The notes: generated by a model not told the origin, from the letters alone. A DNA stretch of 64,000 nucleotides from Enterococcus diestrammenae (GCF_009933255.1 NZ_MAEI01000012.1:58916-122915), one strand, 5' to 3'; positions 20,799-31,736 are shown, counted from the stretch's first letter. Translations and numbers: made by a program.

Positions 20799-22076
20799 TT
20801 AAGCTTTTTCACTACGAGATGTTTCTGGCAAAATCAGATTCAAGGCAATTCCTAGCACGGTTGCTAAGGCCATCGCAGATAAGGTAAAAGTGCCTGCTTC
20901 GACATACAATCCACCAATCCCAATAACCAAAATTACTGAAGCAATCAGCAAGTTTTTCTTCTTGTCAAAGTCGATTTTATTTTCAATCAAAATTTTCAAG
21001 CCGCTTGCTGCAATGACCCCAAACAGGATAAAACTAATACCGGAAATTACTGGGTTGGGAATACTTAAGATCAAGGCGCTAAGTTTGCCGACAAAGCCTA
21101 AGATGACGGCTAAGACTGCCGCACCGCCGATAACAAAGACACTGTGGACGCGGGTGATTGCCAAAACGCCGATGTTTTCACCATAGCTTGTGACTGGCGG
21201 TCCACCGACCAACCCAGCCACGATTTGGGCTAATCCATCCCCTAGCAAGGTACGGTTTAAACCAGGATCTTGAAAGAAGTTTCGTTTGGTCAGCTTGTTT
21301 AAGACCATCAAATGGCCGATATGCTCCGTCATGGTGACAAAAGCGATGGGCGCCATGGTAATGATGGCACTAAGGTAAAATTTCGGTTCGTAGTTCACAA
21401 AGGGAATTTCAAAGTTTGGCAGAGCAAACCAAGCAGCATCGATAATCGGTTGGGTATCGACAATCCCCATCAATAAAGCGAAGAGATAGCCTGCGATGAT
21501 TCCCAGCAAGATAGGAATTAAGCCTAGAAAACCTTTTAAAAACATATTGAAGAAGATCGTAATGCCCATGGTAACCAAAGCCACCAGGAGAAATTTGTAA
21601 TCATATTGGCCGTCGTTAAACATCGCGTTATTGGCGGCATTGGCAGCTAAGCCCAAGCCAATCACCATGATGACGGGTCCCACTACGATTGGCGGTAAAA
21701 TTTTATCCATCCAAGCAGAGCCGATTTTTTTCACAACCAGTGAAACAATCAAGTAAACCAACCCAGTCGTGATCGCCCCTTGAGCGATTGCGGGATAACC
21801 ATCGGTGGACATTAACAATTTCATTGCTGCAATAAAGGCGAAACTGGAACCCAGATATGCCGGTATTTTCCCTTTGGTGACGGTCAAGTAGACTAATGTC
21901 CCTAAGCCTGAACTAACCAAGGCAATACCAGGATCGATTCCCACCAAGATTGGTACGAGGACGGTGGCTCCAAACATTGTAAAAAGATGTTGAATGGATA
22001 ACCCTAACCAAGGTAGGGCTTTTGGTTTGTCTTTGATATCTAAGACGACATCATCATTGTGAAATTCCTTTGCCAT
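20799..22076 (-). CDS. pyrP: uracil permease
   Basis: PyrP imports uracil with protons. It is a 425-residue nucleobase-cation symporter-2 protein with about 12-14 membrane segments; the family motif region [10 protein letters not shown] and the [11 protein letters not shown] stretch are visible. It lies 20 bases after pyrR with no second attenuator, unlike the Bacillus subtilis operon, which has one in this gap. Confidence 0.95.
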   Translation of the reverse strand: MAKEFHNDDVVLDIKDKPKALPWLGLSIQHLFTMFGATVLVPILVGIDPGIALVSSGLGTLVYLTVTKGKIPAYLGSSFAFIAAMKLLMSTDGYPAIAQGAITTGLVYLIVSLVVKKIGSAWMDKILPPIVVGPVIMVIGLGLAANAANNAMFNDGQYDYKFLLVALVTMGITIFFNMFLKGFLGLIPILLGIIAGYLFALLMGIVDTQPIIDAAWFALPNFEIPFVNYEPKFYLSAIITMAPIAFVTMTEHIGHLMVLNKLTKRNFFQDPGLNRTLLGDGLAQIVAGLVGGPPVTSYGENIGVLAITRVHSVFVIGGAAVLAVILGFVGKLSALILSIPNPVISGISFILFGVIAASGLKILIENKIDFDKKKNLLIASVILVIGIGGLYVEAGTFTLSAMALATVLGIALNLILPETSRSEKA

Positions 22077-22096
22077 AAGTGACTACTCCTATACGT

Positions 22097-22648
<552 letters not shown>

Positions 22649-22670
22649 TTAATCATTCCCATACAAAAAA

Positions 22671-22830
22671 CCTCTTGCCCATGTTGGACAAGAGGTTTGT
22701 TTTCCGACTTTGGTTACAGTGTCCCAGTTATTTTAGGTACACTCGTCTTCAGGCAAGTAAAGTTTCTTGGCGCACCAAGTCTCGCTTACCCAATCCTTCT
22801 CAGCCTCACAGGACTAAATTAAAGGTTTCA
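22671..22830 (-). promoter_or_regulatory. PyrR-dependent attenuator
   Basis: On the minus strand the leader holds the PyrR-binding core CTGTGAGGCTGAGAAGG (about 22795-22815), followed by an antiterminator region. The terminator hairpin AAACCTCTTG / CAAGAGGTTT runs into TTTTTTGT (22671-22698), about 40 bases before pyrR. This is the standard Firmicutes pyr control element. Confidence 0.92.
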
Positions 22831-22879
22831 ATATGTTGTTTTTTTGCTAAACTAACAATACACGTTTCTGATTTAAAAA

Positions 22880-23788
22880 TCAATCTTTTTTTCTTAGTTG
22901 TGCTAAAGTTTTTTGGAAAATCGCCGGTAGCGGAGCTTCAAAGACCATCTCCTCGCCAGTTCGCGGATGTTTGAAGCCCAACAATTTTGCATGCAAAAAT
23001 TGCCCCTGGCCTTTTAAAGTCTTCTTCGGCCCGTAGACGGGGTCACCGGCCACAGGGTAGCCGATATACGCCATATGGACCCGGATTTGGTGGGTCCGTC
23101 CGGTTTCTAGTTGCAATTCAATCAAGGTATAGTCACCAAAGCGTTCCAATACTTCAAAATGGGTCACTGCTGCTTTGCCATCTTCCACTACCGCCTGCAT
23201 CTTACGGTCGACTTTTGATCGACCAATGGGAGCCTCAATCACCCCTTTGTCATGGGGAATATTGCCGTGAACCAGAGCGACATAGCGCCGCAGACTCGTT
23301 TTATCTTTTAGCTGTTGTGCTAAAGATAAGTGGGCGGCATCATTTTTGGCAATCATCAATAAGCCGGAAGTATCCTTGTCGATACGATGGACAATCCCCG
23401 GACGGACCACATCATTGATTGAAGATAAATCCTTGAGATGGTATAACAAAGCGTTGACCAAAGTCCCATTAGGGTGGCCCGCTGAAGGATGGACCACCAT
23501 GCCTTGAGGTTTATTGATAACGGCTACATCTTCATCTTGATAGACGATCTCAAGAGGAATGTTTTCGGCAATCAGCTCCAATTCTTGGGGCTCAGGGACT
23601 TCAATTTTGATAAGGTCTTGTTTTTTCACTTTATAGTTTGCTTTCACCGGAACATCGTTTACTAAAACAAGTTGTTCTTTTAACCATTGTTGGACTTGCG
23701 AACGACTATAATCGGTTAAGCGAGCACCTAATAATTTATCGATGCGACCCAAATCTTTTTCTGCAGTCAGTGTAATTAATTCTTTCAT
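22880..23788 (-). CDS. rluD: 23S rRNA pseudouridine synthase, RluD family
   Basis: The 302-residue protein has an N-terminal S4-like RNA-binding domain (about 14-75) and a pseudouridine synthase domain with the catalytic Asp in HRIDKDTSGLLM and RTHQIRVH. RluD-type enzymes modify helix 69 of 23S rRNA; the exact targets here are inferred. Its start overlaps the lspA stop by 4 bases, and its stop precedes the pyr leader. Confidence 0.93.
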   Translation of the reverse strand: MKELITLTAEKDLGRIDKLLGARLTDYSRSQVQQWLKEQLVLVNDVPVKANYKVKKQDLIKIEVPEPQELELIAENIPLEIVYQDEDVAVINKPQGMVVHPSAGHPNGTLVNALLYHLKDLSSINDVVRPGIVHRIDKDTSGLLMIAKNDAAHLSLAQQLKDKTSLRRYVALVHGNIPHDKGVIEAPIGRSKVDRKMQAVVEDGKAAVTHFEVLERFGDYTLIELQLETGRTHQIRVHMAYIGYPVAGDPVYGPKKTLKGQGQFLHAKLLGFKHPRTGEEMVFEAPLPAIFQKTLAQLRKKD

Positions 23789-24246
23789 TTTTTCTCCTTA
23801 AAGCGTTCTTCAAACATGGCATAAATAAAGATGATGGCTACACCAATGGTTAAACACATATCGGCAACATTAAAGATGGGAAAACTGATAAAATCAGTCT
23901 GGAACATATCCACCACGTAACCTAGTCGTAGGCGGTCAATAAAGTTCCCCACGGCTCCAGCAATCACCAGACCCAATCCGAGGGCATAAAATTTACTGCC
24001 GTGACGATTTCGCCAAAGCAAAATGCCACAAGCAGGCACGGCAATCACTGTCACAAGGGTAAAAAACCACATCTGGCCGGCTAGAATACTCCAGGCTGCC
24101 CCATCATTTTGATAGTGAGTCAATGAGAGGACTTTGGGAATCAACGTGGTGGTCTCACCTAGAGCAAGATTTCCTACAATCCAAAATTTGACAAGTTGAT
24201 CAGCCACGACTAACAGGGCTGCTAATATTAAAGGTAAAATAAACAA
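23785..24246 (-). CDS. lspA: lipoprotein signal peptidase II
   Basis: LspA cleaves prolipoproteins at the lipidated Cys. The 153-residue membrane protein has four membrane segments and the two catalytic Asp motifs, in GNFIDRL and FNVADMC. It is coupled to rluD through a 4-base overlap, a common Firmicutes pairing. Confidence 0.95.
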   Translation of the reverse strand: MFILPLILAALLVVADQLVKFWIVGNLALGETTTLIPKVLSLTHYQNDGAAWSILAGQMWFFTLVTVIAVPACGILLWRNRHGSKFYALGLGLVIAGAVGNFIDRLRLGYVVDMFQTDFISFPIFNVADMCLTIGVAIIFIYAMFEERFKEKK

Positions 24247-24305
24247 AATGGTAAACTCCTTTATAGTTATTCTTGGAAAAACCTCTTGAAGACGTACTGG
24301 TTTAG

Positions 24306-25013
24306 TTACTGTCCGTTCCGTTCTTTTTTATGAAACAAGTCCCGTGGTCGAATGATACCTACTAAATTGCCATTGGGATCCCCATTTTTAGTAATCAAAA
24401 CAGCTTCTAACAAAGGGTCGTTTTCAAAAAATTGCTTCACCTCGATAATTAAGGCTTCCCCACTAACAAAGCGATAATTGGTGGATTTGCCATCCTTTAA
24501 AATCAAATCGGCAGCAATCCGCCCCTCAAGGTGTATATCTCCTTTGAGGCTTTCTCTGGCAAACCAATAGCCTAACGCCCGCAAAGTAATCAATCCTTTA
24601 AACTGACCCTGATGATATAAAGGAAATTGTGAGTAGCCTTTTTTGGCAATTGTTTCCAAGATTTCGGTAATAGGCAATGTATCTTCAAAGCCGGTAACTC
24701 GCTTAGCAAACTTTGGCAAAACATGTTCTGGCTTAGTCAGATGCTGTTCGATCTCAGTTATTCGCTTAACGGTCCATTCATTGGGTTCAGCGATAACAAA
24801 ATCTTCATCCACTTGATCATGCACAATCGCATTTCGCAGACGAGCCATCTGCAAAAGATCATCCGCAGCATTGCTGATTTCTGGGTTATGTTGTTTATCC
24901 AACCGACGAACCAGTTCGCTAAATCCCATGTTGTGAGGATTGCCTAATTCATCTTGCATCCACTTTTCGATCCGATTAAAACTTGCTAAAAACTGTTCGG
25001 CTCTTTCTGCCAT
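24306..25013 (-). CDS. HEPN-like domain plus two CBS domains
   Basis: The first about 75 of 235 residues are helical and contain RLRNAIVHD, which fits the R-x4-H pattern of HEPN domains (R60, H65). The rest is a pair of CBS motifs (about 100-155 and 175-230) ending in IGIIRPRDL-like sequence, which typically sense adenine nucleotides. The function is unknown; a nucleotide-controlled RNase is one possibility and a non-catalytic scaffold another. It lies 60 bases upstream of lspA and 22 bases after the gene at 25036. Confidence 0.75.
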   Translation of the reverse strand: MAERAEQFLASFNRIEKWMQDELGNPHNMGFSELVRRLDKQHNPEISNAADDLLQMARLRNAIVHDQVDEDFVIAEPNEWTVKRITEIEQHLTKPEHVLPKFAKRVTGFEDTLPITEILETIAKKGYSQFPLYHQGQFKGLITLRALGYWFARESLKGDIHLEGRIAADLILKDGKSTNYRFVSGEALIIEVKQFFENDPLLEAVLITKNGDPNGNLVGIIRPRDLFHKKERNGQ

Positions 25014-25035
25014 AACAATCCCTTCCCCTCTGTTG

Positions 25036-25431
25036 CTAATAAACTTCTTTTGAAATCGGCCGAATCACTAAAGCCCGCCGACTCATCATTACTAAAAATA
25101 CGAAATAGGCGATCAATCCGATGACTAGAAAAACTAGACCGGCCGCAGCGACGACAAACAATAAAAATAACCCGATATAAAGTAAGACAAAACTCGGATT
25201 AAAAACAACTTCTAACTCTTGATCAGCTGTTTTTTTGACATCATAATAGTAAGGTGTACTTTGTAAGATGGAAAATTTGACAATAATTACTCCTTGAGCT
25301 TCAGTATCAGCTAACTGAATTGTCTTGGTCTGGCCTTGACGGATAGCCCCATACTTTTTGCCATTTACCAACAGCACAAACGGGCTGCCCATCCCATAAA
25401 AGCCAGTCTTACGTGTCAACTGGAGGTTCAC
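25036..25431 (-). CDS. small membrane protein with N-terminal beta domain
   Basis: I do not recognise a named family. Residues 1-75 look like a beta-rich soluble domain (GMGSPFVLLVNGKKYG), and residues 78-115 form two hydrophobic segments. The protein is 131 residues, and its ATG follows AGTGACG with only a weak ribosome site. It is the first of a small group with the HEPN/CBS gene. Confidence 0.65.
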   Translation of the reverse strand: MNLQLTRKTGFYGMGSPFVLLVNGKKYGAIRQGQTKTIQLADTEAQGVIIVKFSILQSTPYYYDVKKTADQELEVVFNPSFVLLYIGLFLLFVVAAAGLVFLVIGLIAYFVFLVMMSRRALVIRPISKEVY

Positions 25432-25642
25432 GTCACTGTCCCCTCTCTTCTACTTGATCCGCAATTTTTAGGTCGCGGTCTATTATCTGTCAAATGCCAC
25501 TAAAAAACAAGTTCTTTGCTGGTTTTATGATAACATATCTCAAGGTAAAACAGGCAATTTGTTGTGAGTGGGCTCCTCTGGTATAGAAGCTCAAACACCC
25601 GCCCTTTATTCTTTGACCTGAAAGCAAATCTTTTCGTAAAAG

Positions 25643-25693
25643 CAAAAAGATACTTGATGACGGTCCTGAAGGGAAACTAGCGTCACCAAGTAT
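25643..25693 (-). terminator. intrinsic terminator after fhs
   Basis: Arms AGATACTTG and CAAGTATCT with further pairing inside (TGACG / CGTCA) are followed by TTTTTGCTTTT on the minus strand, 14 bases after the fhs stop. Confidence 0.85.
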
Positions 25694-25706
25694 CTATTCT
25701 GCTCTT

Positions 25707-27377
25707 TTAAAACAAACCTAGGGCATTTCCTTGATCATCCACATCCATTTTTAAGGCTGCTGGTTTTTTCGGTAAGCCAGGCATCGTCATGACATCACCA
25801 GTCAAGGCCACTAAAAAGCCTGCTCCTAATTTGGGAACAAATTCACGAATCGAGACTGTAAAATCGACTGGTGCTCCGATTGCGGTTGGATCATCCGAGA
25901 AGGAGTACTGAGTTTTGGCCATGCAAATCGGCAAACGATCCCAGCCTAAGTTTGCAAAAGTTTTCATTTGATTCAGAGCTTTTTTCTCGAAAACCACTGT
26001 TTTCCCACCGTAAATTTTTTGAACGATAGTGGTCACTTTGGCTGCAATCGTAGCTTCATCTTGGTAGAGGCGTTGGTAGTTGGCTTCTTTGGTTTCACAA
26101 GCTGCCACCACTGCTTCAGCTAAGTCAAGCCCCCCGGCACCCCCATTTGCCCAGACGGCTGCGCGTTTGACAGTTACCCCTAGTTGGTGGCAAAGAGTTT
26201 CCAATTGCTGAAATTCGGCTTCCGTGTCTGTCACAAATTCGTTGATAGCCACTACTACAGGGAGACCATAGGCTTGCATATTTTCAACATGGCGTTTGAG
26301 GTTGGCAAAACCGGCTGTTACAGCAGAAACGTTCTCTAACCCTAATTGGTCTTTTTTTACACCACCATGCATCTTCAAAGCACGAATCGTAGCGACAACC
26401 ACCACTGCATCTGGGGCTTTCTTTAAATGAGGAACTTTGATATCCAAGAATTTCTCCCCACCCAGATCTGCTCCAAAGCCAGCCTCTGTCACTGCATAAT
26501 CCCCTAGTTTTAAGGCGAGTTTCGAAGCCATGATCGAGTTACAACCGTGGGCGATGTTAGCAAAAGGACCGCCGTGAACAAAAGCCGGCGTGCCTTCAAT
26601 CGTTTGCACCAAGTTTGGTTTGATGGCATCTTTTAACAACAGGGCCAAGGCACCCTCAATTTGTAGATCAGCCACCGTGACTGGTTCTTTTTGATAAGTA
26701 TATCCGACGACAATCTTCCCTAGCCGTTCTTTCAAATTGTCAATATCGGTTGCTAGACATAAAATGGCCATAATTTCACTTGCCACCGTAATGTCAAAGC
26801 CGTCTTCTCGAGGAACCCCTTGGATTGGCCCGCCTAAGCCCACAATGACATGCCGCAATGCCCGATCATTTAAATCTACTACCCGTTTCCAAATAATCCG
26901 GCGCGGATCGATGTTTAGTTCATTTCCTTGGTGCAGATGGTTATCTAATAATGCGGCTAGCGCATTGTTCGCAGTGGTGATGGCATGCATGTCTCCAGTA
27001 AAATGTAAGTTGATATCTTCCATCGGTAACACTTGTGCGTAGCCCCCACCGGTAGCGCCCCCTTTGATCCCCATCACTGGTCCTAAAGACGGTTCTCGCA
27101 AAGCAATCACCGTTTTTTTCCCAATTCGATTCAAGGCATCCGCTAAACCAATCGTAATCGTGGATTTGCCTTCGCCGGCTGGTGTCGGATTGATAGAAGT
27201 TACTAAAATCAGTTTTCCATCTGGTTGCGCCGCCAATTCATGAATTTTAGTCATATCAATTTTGGCTTTGTACTTGCCATAAAGCTCCAGGTCTGCTTCT
27301 GTCAGCCCAACTTTTTCAGCAATTTCAAGGATGGGTCGAATCTTAGCTTGTTGTGCAATCTCAATATCTGTGGTCAT
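25707..27377 (-). CDS. fhs: formate-tetrahydrofolate ligase
   Basis: Fhs makes 10-formyl-THF from formate, THF and ATP, feeding purine and formyl-Met synthesis. The P-loop [13 protein letters not shown] is at about residues 62-74, and [20 protein letters not shown] is characteristic. From the ATG at 27377 the protein is 556 residues, the family length; a longer frame to 27473 covers an AT-rich promoter region and is rejected. It is monocistronic with its own terminator. Confidence 0.96.
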   Translation of the reverse strand: MTTDIEIAQQAKIRPILEIAEKVGLTEADLELYGKYKAKIDMTKIHELAAQPDGKLILVTSINPTPAGEGKSTITIGLADALNRIGKKTVIALREPSLGPVMGIKGGATGGGYAQVLPMEDINLHFTGDMHAITTANNALAALLDNHLHQGNELNIDPRRIIWKRVVDLNDRALRHVIVGLGGPIQGVPREDGFDITVASEIMAILCLATDIDNLKERLGKIVVGYTYQKEPVTVADLQIEGALALLLKDAIKPNLVQTIEGTPAFVHGGPFANIAHGCNSIMASKLALKLGDYAVTEAGFGADLGGEKFLDIKVPHLKKAPDAVVVVATIRALKMHGGVKKDQLGLENVSAVTAGFANLKRHVENMQAYGLPVVVAINEFVTDTEAEFQQLETLCHQLGVTVKRAAVWANGGAGGLDLAEAVVAACETKEANYQRLYQDEATIAAKVTTIVQKIYGGKTVVFEKKALNQMKTFANLGWDRLPICMAKTQYSFSDDPTAIGAPVDFTVSIREFVPKLGAGFLVALTGDVMTMPGLPKKPAALKMDVDDQGNALGLF

Positions 27378-27547
27378 TCCCCTAACCCCTTTTTTAATTT
27401 TTCCGAACATTAAAATGTTTTTTTGTATTTTTGTTAAGTTATCCTCATTATAGCGAAGGATTTTTAAAAACACTATGGCTTTTTAATAGTTTTTTTCATA
27501 TTTCAGTGGATTGTTCGTATCTTTTTGCTGAAAACTTTCAAAAAAAA

Positions 27548-27569
27548 AACCGATACGCTTGTACCGGTT
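27548..27569 (-). terminator. intrinsic terminator of EbsA-like gene
   Basis: AACCGGTAC and GTATCGGTT arms with a 4-base loop overlap the last codon of the gene at 27568 and run into nine T. Confidence 0.8.
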
Positions 27570-27996
27570 AACGAATTTCAATTTGATCGACAATTTTTAT
27601 CGCGTCTTCCGGAAAACGTTCATACAAGGCTTCTTTTAGTGCAATGAGCGTTTTTTTGCGAAAAATAAACGTATGGACAACCCCTTCATAGACAAATGAG
27701 AGACCGTTGGGATTGAGAGTGATTTCCTTCATATCTTCCAAATAATAGGCATCCCATTTCCAAAAACGAGCATAGCGCACCAGTAGTCGATCTTCTCCAA
27801 AAAACATCGTTCGCCGACAACCAATCACAATCAAGAGGGCAAACGCCGCTAACACGAGATTGCTCTTCCAATAGGGTCGGGTGTTTTCCAAAGATAAGGT
27901 TAAGCTGTAAAATAAGACCATCAATGTCAGCGACCAGTAAATAATCGAAATTGCCAGTTCCGGTTGCCAATGATAACGTTTCGTGTTCATGTTCAA
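27568..27996 (-). CDS. ebsA: EbsA family membrane protein
   Basis: A 142-residue protein with two N-terminal membrane segments (about 14-32 and 43-62) and a cytoplasmic domain of about 80 residues resembling a PH-like fold. Its size, topology and divergent partner at 28164 suggest EbsA of enterococci, first found through mutants altered in binding-substance expression; its molecular function is not established. The assignment rests on layout and general resemblance, so the symbol is tentative. Confidence 0.6.
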   Translation of the reverse strand: MNMNTKRYHWQPELAISIIYWSLTLMVLFYSLTLSLENTRPYWKSNLVLAAFALLIVIGCRRTMFFGEDRLLVRYARFWKWDAYYLEDMKEITLNPNGLSFVYEGVVHTFIFRKKTLIALKEALYERFPEDAIKIVDQIEIR

Positions 27997-28163
27997 TCCC
28001 TTCTACCCAAAAGCGACACCAGCTTTTGACGACCAGTGCTGCACCTGTTACACTTTTTCTAACGAAGAATTTTACTGCCATTTTTTACTAGTGCTTTGGA
28101 CACACCTACCAAGGTTTCCTCCAAAATTCTAACATAGACCTTATCAGAAAGGAAACTTTTTAT

Positions 28164-28586
28164 ATGATTAAAGCCTTCATTGATGCTTCTACTAAAGGAA
28201 ACCCCGGTCCCTCCGGTGGGGGAATTCTTTTGGTACCCACCGACTCGCCACAAGAGCAGTACCACTTCTCACTAAAAGGCCAGCTCACCAATCATGAAGC
28301 TGAATTTGCTGTCTTCTTGCACCTGTTACATTTGCTGATTGAAAAACAGCAAACGGCTGAAACGGTACTGGTCTACTCGGACAGTAAAGTTTTGGTGAGT
28401 ACCGTGGATCATAACACTACCAAAAATCCCCTATTTCTCCCTTGGCTTACTGCAATTCAAGACTTACTGCCTCATTTTCAGCTATTAATTTTACAATGGC
28501 TTCCGGAAAGTCAAAACAAAGGCGCCGATCATCTCGCCCGCCAAGGCTTAGCCAAGGCTCTGAAACTACAAAATCGGCGAAAGTAA
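28164..28586 (+). CDS. ebsB: RNase H-like protein, EbsB-like
   Basis: The 140-residue protein is a short RNase HI fold: FIDASTKGNPGPSGGG at the start, the Glu in TNHEAEFAV, the Asp in VYSDSK and the C-terminal Asp in NKGADHLARQG, so all four acidic catalytic positions are present. In enterococci such proteins are annotated EbsB or reverse-transcriptase-like. It is divergent from the EbsA-like gene, and its 3' end overlaps the cls 3' end by 21 bases on the opposite strand. Confidence 0.8.
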   Translation: MIKAFIDASTKGNPGPSGGGILLVPTDSPQEQYHFSLKGQLTNHEAEFAVFLHLLHLLIEKQQTAETVLVYSDSKVLVSTVDHNTTKNPLFLPWLTAIQDLLPHFQLLILQWLPESQNKGADHLARQGLAKALKLQNRRK

Positions 28587-30044
28587 CCGGGAGAAGTTTT
28601 GTTTGAAGCGAAGCCAGCGACTTTGACTAGCAATCATTTCATCAGTAAGTTCGAAACAGTCTGCCATGTCTTTCAAGAAAATTTGTTGCATTTCCAGTGT
28701 CGTTTCTTGATCGTAAATAAAGGCGCTGACTTCAAAGTTCAAGGAATAACTACGAATATCTTGATTGGTAGAACCCACCGAGCAGATGGTATCATCCATC
28801 AAGATGGTTTTGGCATGGAGAAATCCTTTTCCATCTTTTTGGTACTGGTAAATTTTAACACCGTTTTTTTGTAATAAATTGCAATAATACTGGGTCGCCC
28901 GATAGATAAAGGGATGATCCGGCATGGAAGGCACCATGATGCGCACATCTACTCCAGATTGTTTAGCGATCAAAATCGCATTGATTACAGTGTCATCAGG
29001 AATCAAATAAGGGGTTTGAATCCAAACTTTTTCTTCCGCTGCTAAAAGCATTTTGACATAGGCACTTTTTAAAATATCCACGTTATTTTCAGGACCATCG
29101 GACACGATTTGCATGGCAACATTTCCTACATATCCGGTTGGCTCCACGAAGTAGTTATCAGCATATTGCAACTGTTGCTTTTTATTTTTTACTGATGCAT
29201 TCCAGTCCTTGATGAAAATCTCTTGCAGACTAAAAACCGCTGTCCCCAGAATGCGAGCGTGGGTATCTCGCCAATAGCCAAAACGTTCGTACTCACCTAA
29301 ATATTGATCCCCCACATTGAAGCCCCCGGTCCAACCAATTTGTCCATCCACTACGACAATTTTTCGATGCAAATGGTAGTTTAGACGTGTTTTGCGAATC
29401 AAATCCCGTGAAGTAATAAAGGGCGTCACTCGTCCCCCAGCCTCTTGGATAGGAGCAAAGAAACTCGCTGTTGACCCTTTTGCCCCCCAAGGATCATAAA
29501 TGACGCGTATTTCGACCCCTGCTTGGGCTTTTTCTACCAATAAATCCCGGAAGGCCGTCCCGATTTTATCTGGGAAAAAGGCATAGTATTCCACATGAAT
29601 ATTGTCCGTAGCATTGCGAATGTCTTCAAATAAAGCGCTAAATTTTTCTTTCCCATCTAGATAAAGCTGAATGTCGTTCCCTTTCGCCAAGGGAGATTCT
29701 TCAACATTACGTAAATAGCGTTCCAAAAGCTTTGAGCCAGAAGTATTGACACTGCGATGATACTTCAGATTGTGCTGATGAATACGAGCATTGATTTCTC
29801 CGATTTTTTTGCGGTCTTCATTGTCAAACTTGTAGACGGTCTCTCCATCGATTCCCCGCCCACAGAAGAGATAGACAATAAAGCCGATAATCGGAAAGAA
29901 GGTCAAGGTCATCAGCCAAGCCAAAATACTTGTAATGGAGCGCGGTCGTCTAAAAACCGTAACAATCGCTCCGATGGTATTGATCAAAATAATCATGATT
30001 ATGACACTATTGATCACACTTAAATCCATTTTGATTGCCGTCAT
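28566..30044 (-). CDS. cls: cardiolipin synthase
   Basis: Cls joins two phosphatidylglycerol molecules into cardiolipin at the membrane. Two N-terminal membrane segments (about 10-30 and 38-60) precede two phospholipase-D HKD motifs, HLHRKIVVVD and FLHAKTILMDD, in a 492-residue protein of usual length. AGGAGGG lies 9 bases before the ATG. In enterococci, changes in Cls are known to affect daptomycin response; nothing in this sequence shows such a change. Confidence 0.95.
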   Translation of the reverse strand: MTAIKMDLSVINSVIIMIILINTIGAIVTVFRRPRSITSILAWLMTLTFFPIIGFIVYLFCGRGIDGETVYKFDNEDRKKIGEINARIHQHNLKYHRSVNTSGSKLLERYLRNVEESPLAKGNDIQLYLDGKEKFSALFEDIRNATDNIHVEYYAFFPDKIGTAFRDLLVEKAQAGVEIRVIYDPWGAKGSTASFFAPIQEAGGRVTPFITSRDLIRKTRLNYHLHRKIVVVDGQIGWTGGFNVGDQYLGEYERFGYWRDTHARILGTAVFSLQEIFIKDWNASVKNKKQQLQYADNYFVEPTGYVGNVAMQIVSDGPENNVDILKSAYVKMLLAAEEKVWIQTPYLIPDDTVINAILIAKQSGVDVRIMVPSMPDHPFIYRATQYYCNLLQKNGVKIYQYQKDGKGFLHAKTILMDDTICSVGSTNQDIRSYSLNFEVSAFIYDQETTLEMQQIFLKDMADCFELTDEMIASQSRWLRFKQNFSRLLSPIL

Positions 30045-30088
30045 TGTTGAAGCCCTCCTTGTCTGCGAATAAGCTAAATTTGATCGTC

Positions 30089-31243
30089 CTATTGTAAAAG
30101 ATAGGTATGATCGAAGGTGATTTCAATTTTTTGATGCCCCAATCGTTGTTGAATCTTAAAATGAATGGTTTGGGTCAACTCTTCGTCTGTCAGTGGGCAT
30201 TCTTTTGGCACCACCACATCAAAACTCATCTGTTCCGGACCATTCACACGAAAATCATGCATCGTCAAGCCCTCTGCAACACCGGTCACAATGCTAGTCA
30301 CGATGGCTCGCTTTTCTTGATAAACGTCATCTCGTAAAGCGACAGGATCCAAATGACAAACCAGTTGGACAGCCAAGGACTTAGAAAAGTCTTTTTCAAT
30401 TTTATTGATTACCTCATGGGCTTGATTTAATGACCATCGATCATCCACTTCAATATGGACAGAAGCAAAGGTTTTCTGCGGTCCGTAATTATGAACCAAT
30501 AAATCATGATACCCATAAATTTCAGGATATGCATTTAATCGTGTTTCCATGGCACTCAAATCCTCTTGTGTTGGTCGACTCCCCATCAATTCATTAATAA
30601 AGGCTCGGACCATACTGATTCCGCTATAGAGGATATAACAGGCAATCAAAAAGCCAATTACTCCATCGACTCGCCAGTTAGTCAGTCCTTCAATAACCGC
30701 AGAAATTAATACCGCCGTCGTCATCAAGACGTCGTTTAGCGCATCTTGGCCACTCGCTTTTAAGGTAGTTGACTGAATCTTTTTTCCTAAAGTGTAATAC
30801 ATGCGACTTTGCCAAATTTTGATGAGAATCGACACAATTAAGATAACGTACACAAAAATACTTAATCTGACATGTTGGGGAGCTAAAATCTTTTTAAAGG
30901 AAGATAACAAAAACTGGCATCCCACAAAGGTGATCACCAAACTGATGACAAAGCCGGAAATATATTCAAAGCGTTCGTGACCATAAGGGTGTTCGTTGTC
31001 TGCTGGTTTGCTGGCAATTTGAAAACCAACTAATGTCAAGATCGAGCTGACAGTATCTGTCAACGAATTAATAGCATCCGCCATGATCGAGACCGAGCCA
31101 GCTGCAACCCCGATAGTAAATTTACCGAGAAATAAAAGAGCATTGGAAAGAAAACCCAGCGCCCCTGCCAAGCGTCCGATACCCGTGCGTTGCTGCTCCA
31201 ACGCCCCATTAGTAGCAAACTTTTGAATGAAATATTTTAACAT
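30089..31243 (-). CDS. cation diffusion facilitator transporter
   Basis: A 384-residue CDF family exporter of divalent metals in exchange for protons. It has six membrane segments, the metal-site Asp-rich helix (SIMADAINSLTD), HPYGHERFEY after the second segment and a C-terminal metal-sensing domain from about residue 215, extended by about 80 residues relative to minimal members. Metal specificity (Zn, Mn or Fe) cannot be read from sequence alone. It lies 44 bases upstream of cls on the same strand. Confidence 0.92.
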   Translation of the reverse strand: MLKYFIQKFATNGALEQQRTGIGRLAGALGFLSNALLFLGKFTIGVAAGSVSIMADAINSLTDTVSSILTLVGFQIASKPADNEHPYGHERFEYISGFVISLVITFVGCQFLLSSFKKILAPQHVRLSIFVYVILIVSILIKIWQSRMYYTLGKKIQSTTLKASGQDALNDVLMTTAVLISAVIEGLTNWRVDGVIGFLIACYILYSGISMVRAFINELMGSRPTQEDLSAMETRLNAYPEIYGYHDLLVHNYGPQKTFASVHIEVDDRWSLNQAHEVINKIEKDFSKSLAVQLVCHLDPVALRDDVYQEKRAIVTSIVTGVAEGLTMHDFRVNGPEQMSFDVVVPKECPLTDEELTQTIHFKIQQRLGHQKIEITFDHTYLLQ

Positions 31244-31661
31244 AAAAAACCGCTCCCTTAACTAAAGCTACCAAGAAAAAACCTCCTAGTAGAAAAAACA
31301 TCTTTACCCATTGTAACGCGAAAGCCAGTTGTCAGACAAGAAAGAGACTAGCGGCTCACTGATAATTTTATTCACTCCTCCTATCGCCGACATCACTTCA
31401 AAAAATTACCAATTCGAGTGTTTCACTAAAAAATACATTCCTTAAAAAAGGTTTGCATTCTTCTCCAAAAATACCCACAGACGAGACCAAGAGCAGGAGC
31501 TGACCTAAGTTTTTTGCTTTACCCGCTTAAAAGTATTCGATATTGCTGTACCCTAAGAGAAGATTTCTTTTAGCCCTGTATCCCATCCACTGCCTTCAAC
31601 CGATTGTTCTGACAAGTCAATGAGCCTATCAGTAGCAAACAAGAGCTGGCGCTTCGCATTT
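31244..31661. other. 418-base stretch without a gene
   Basis: No ORF with a ribosome site is visible on either strand between the CDF gene and the nested hairpin downstream of alaS. The CDF promoter is expected near 31280-31340, but I see no clear consensus pair. Confidence 0.5.
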
Positions 31662-31736
31662 AAAAACCGAGCAAGTTAGCCCCGAGGAGTAGTGTCTAAT
31701 ATTAGACACTGTCCGCAAGCTAACTTGTTCGGTTTT
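31662..31736 (-). terminator. large nested hairpin downstream of alaS
   Basis: Outer arms of 18 bases (AAAACCGA, one mismatch, CAAGTTAGC, and the complement) enclose a perfect 20-base palindrome AGTGTCTAATATTAGACACT at 31691-31710. On the minus strand the outer stem ends in GGTTTTT, so it can terminate alaS 92 bases after its stop. The double-stem design is more elaborate than a normal terminator. Confidence 0.65.

Noticed and set aside
22987..23418. 143-codon plus-strand frame inside rluD
   Set aside because: Antisense shadow of a clearly conserved gene, with a Pro/Ser/Arg-rich nonsense composition.
27686..28081. 131-codon frame overlapping the EbsA-like gene
   Set aside because: Same-strand shadow frame; the EbsA-like frame has the membrane segments and a terminator at its stop.
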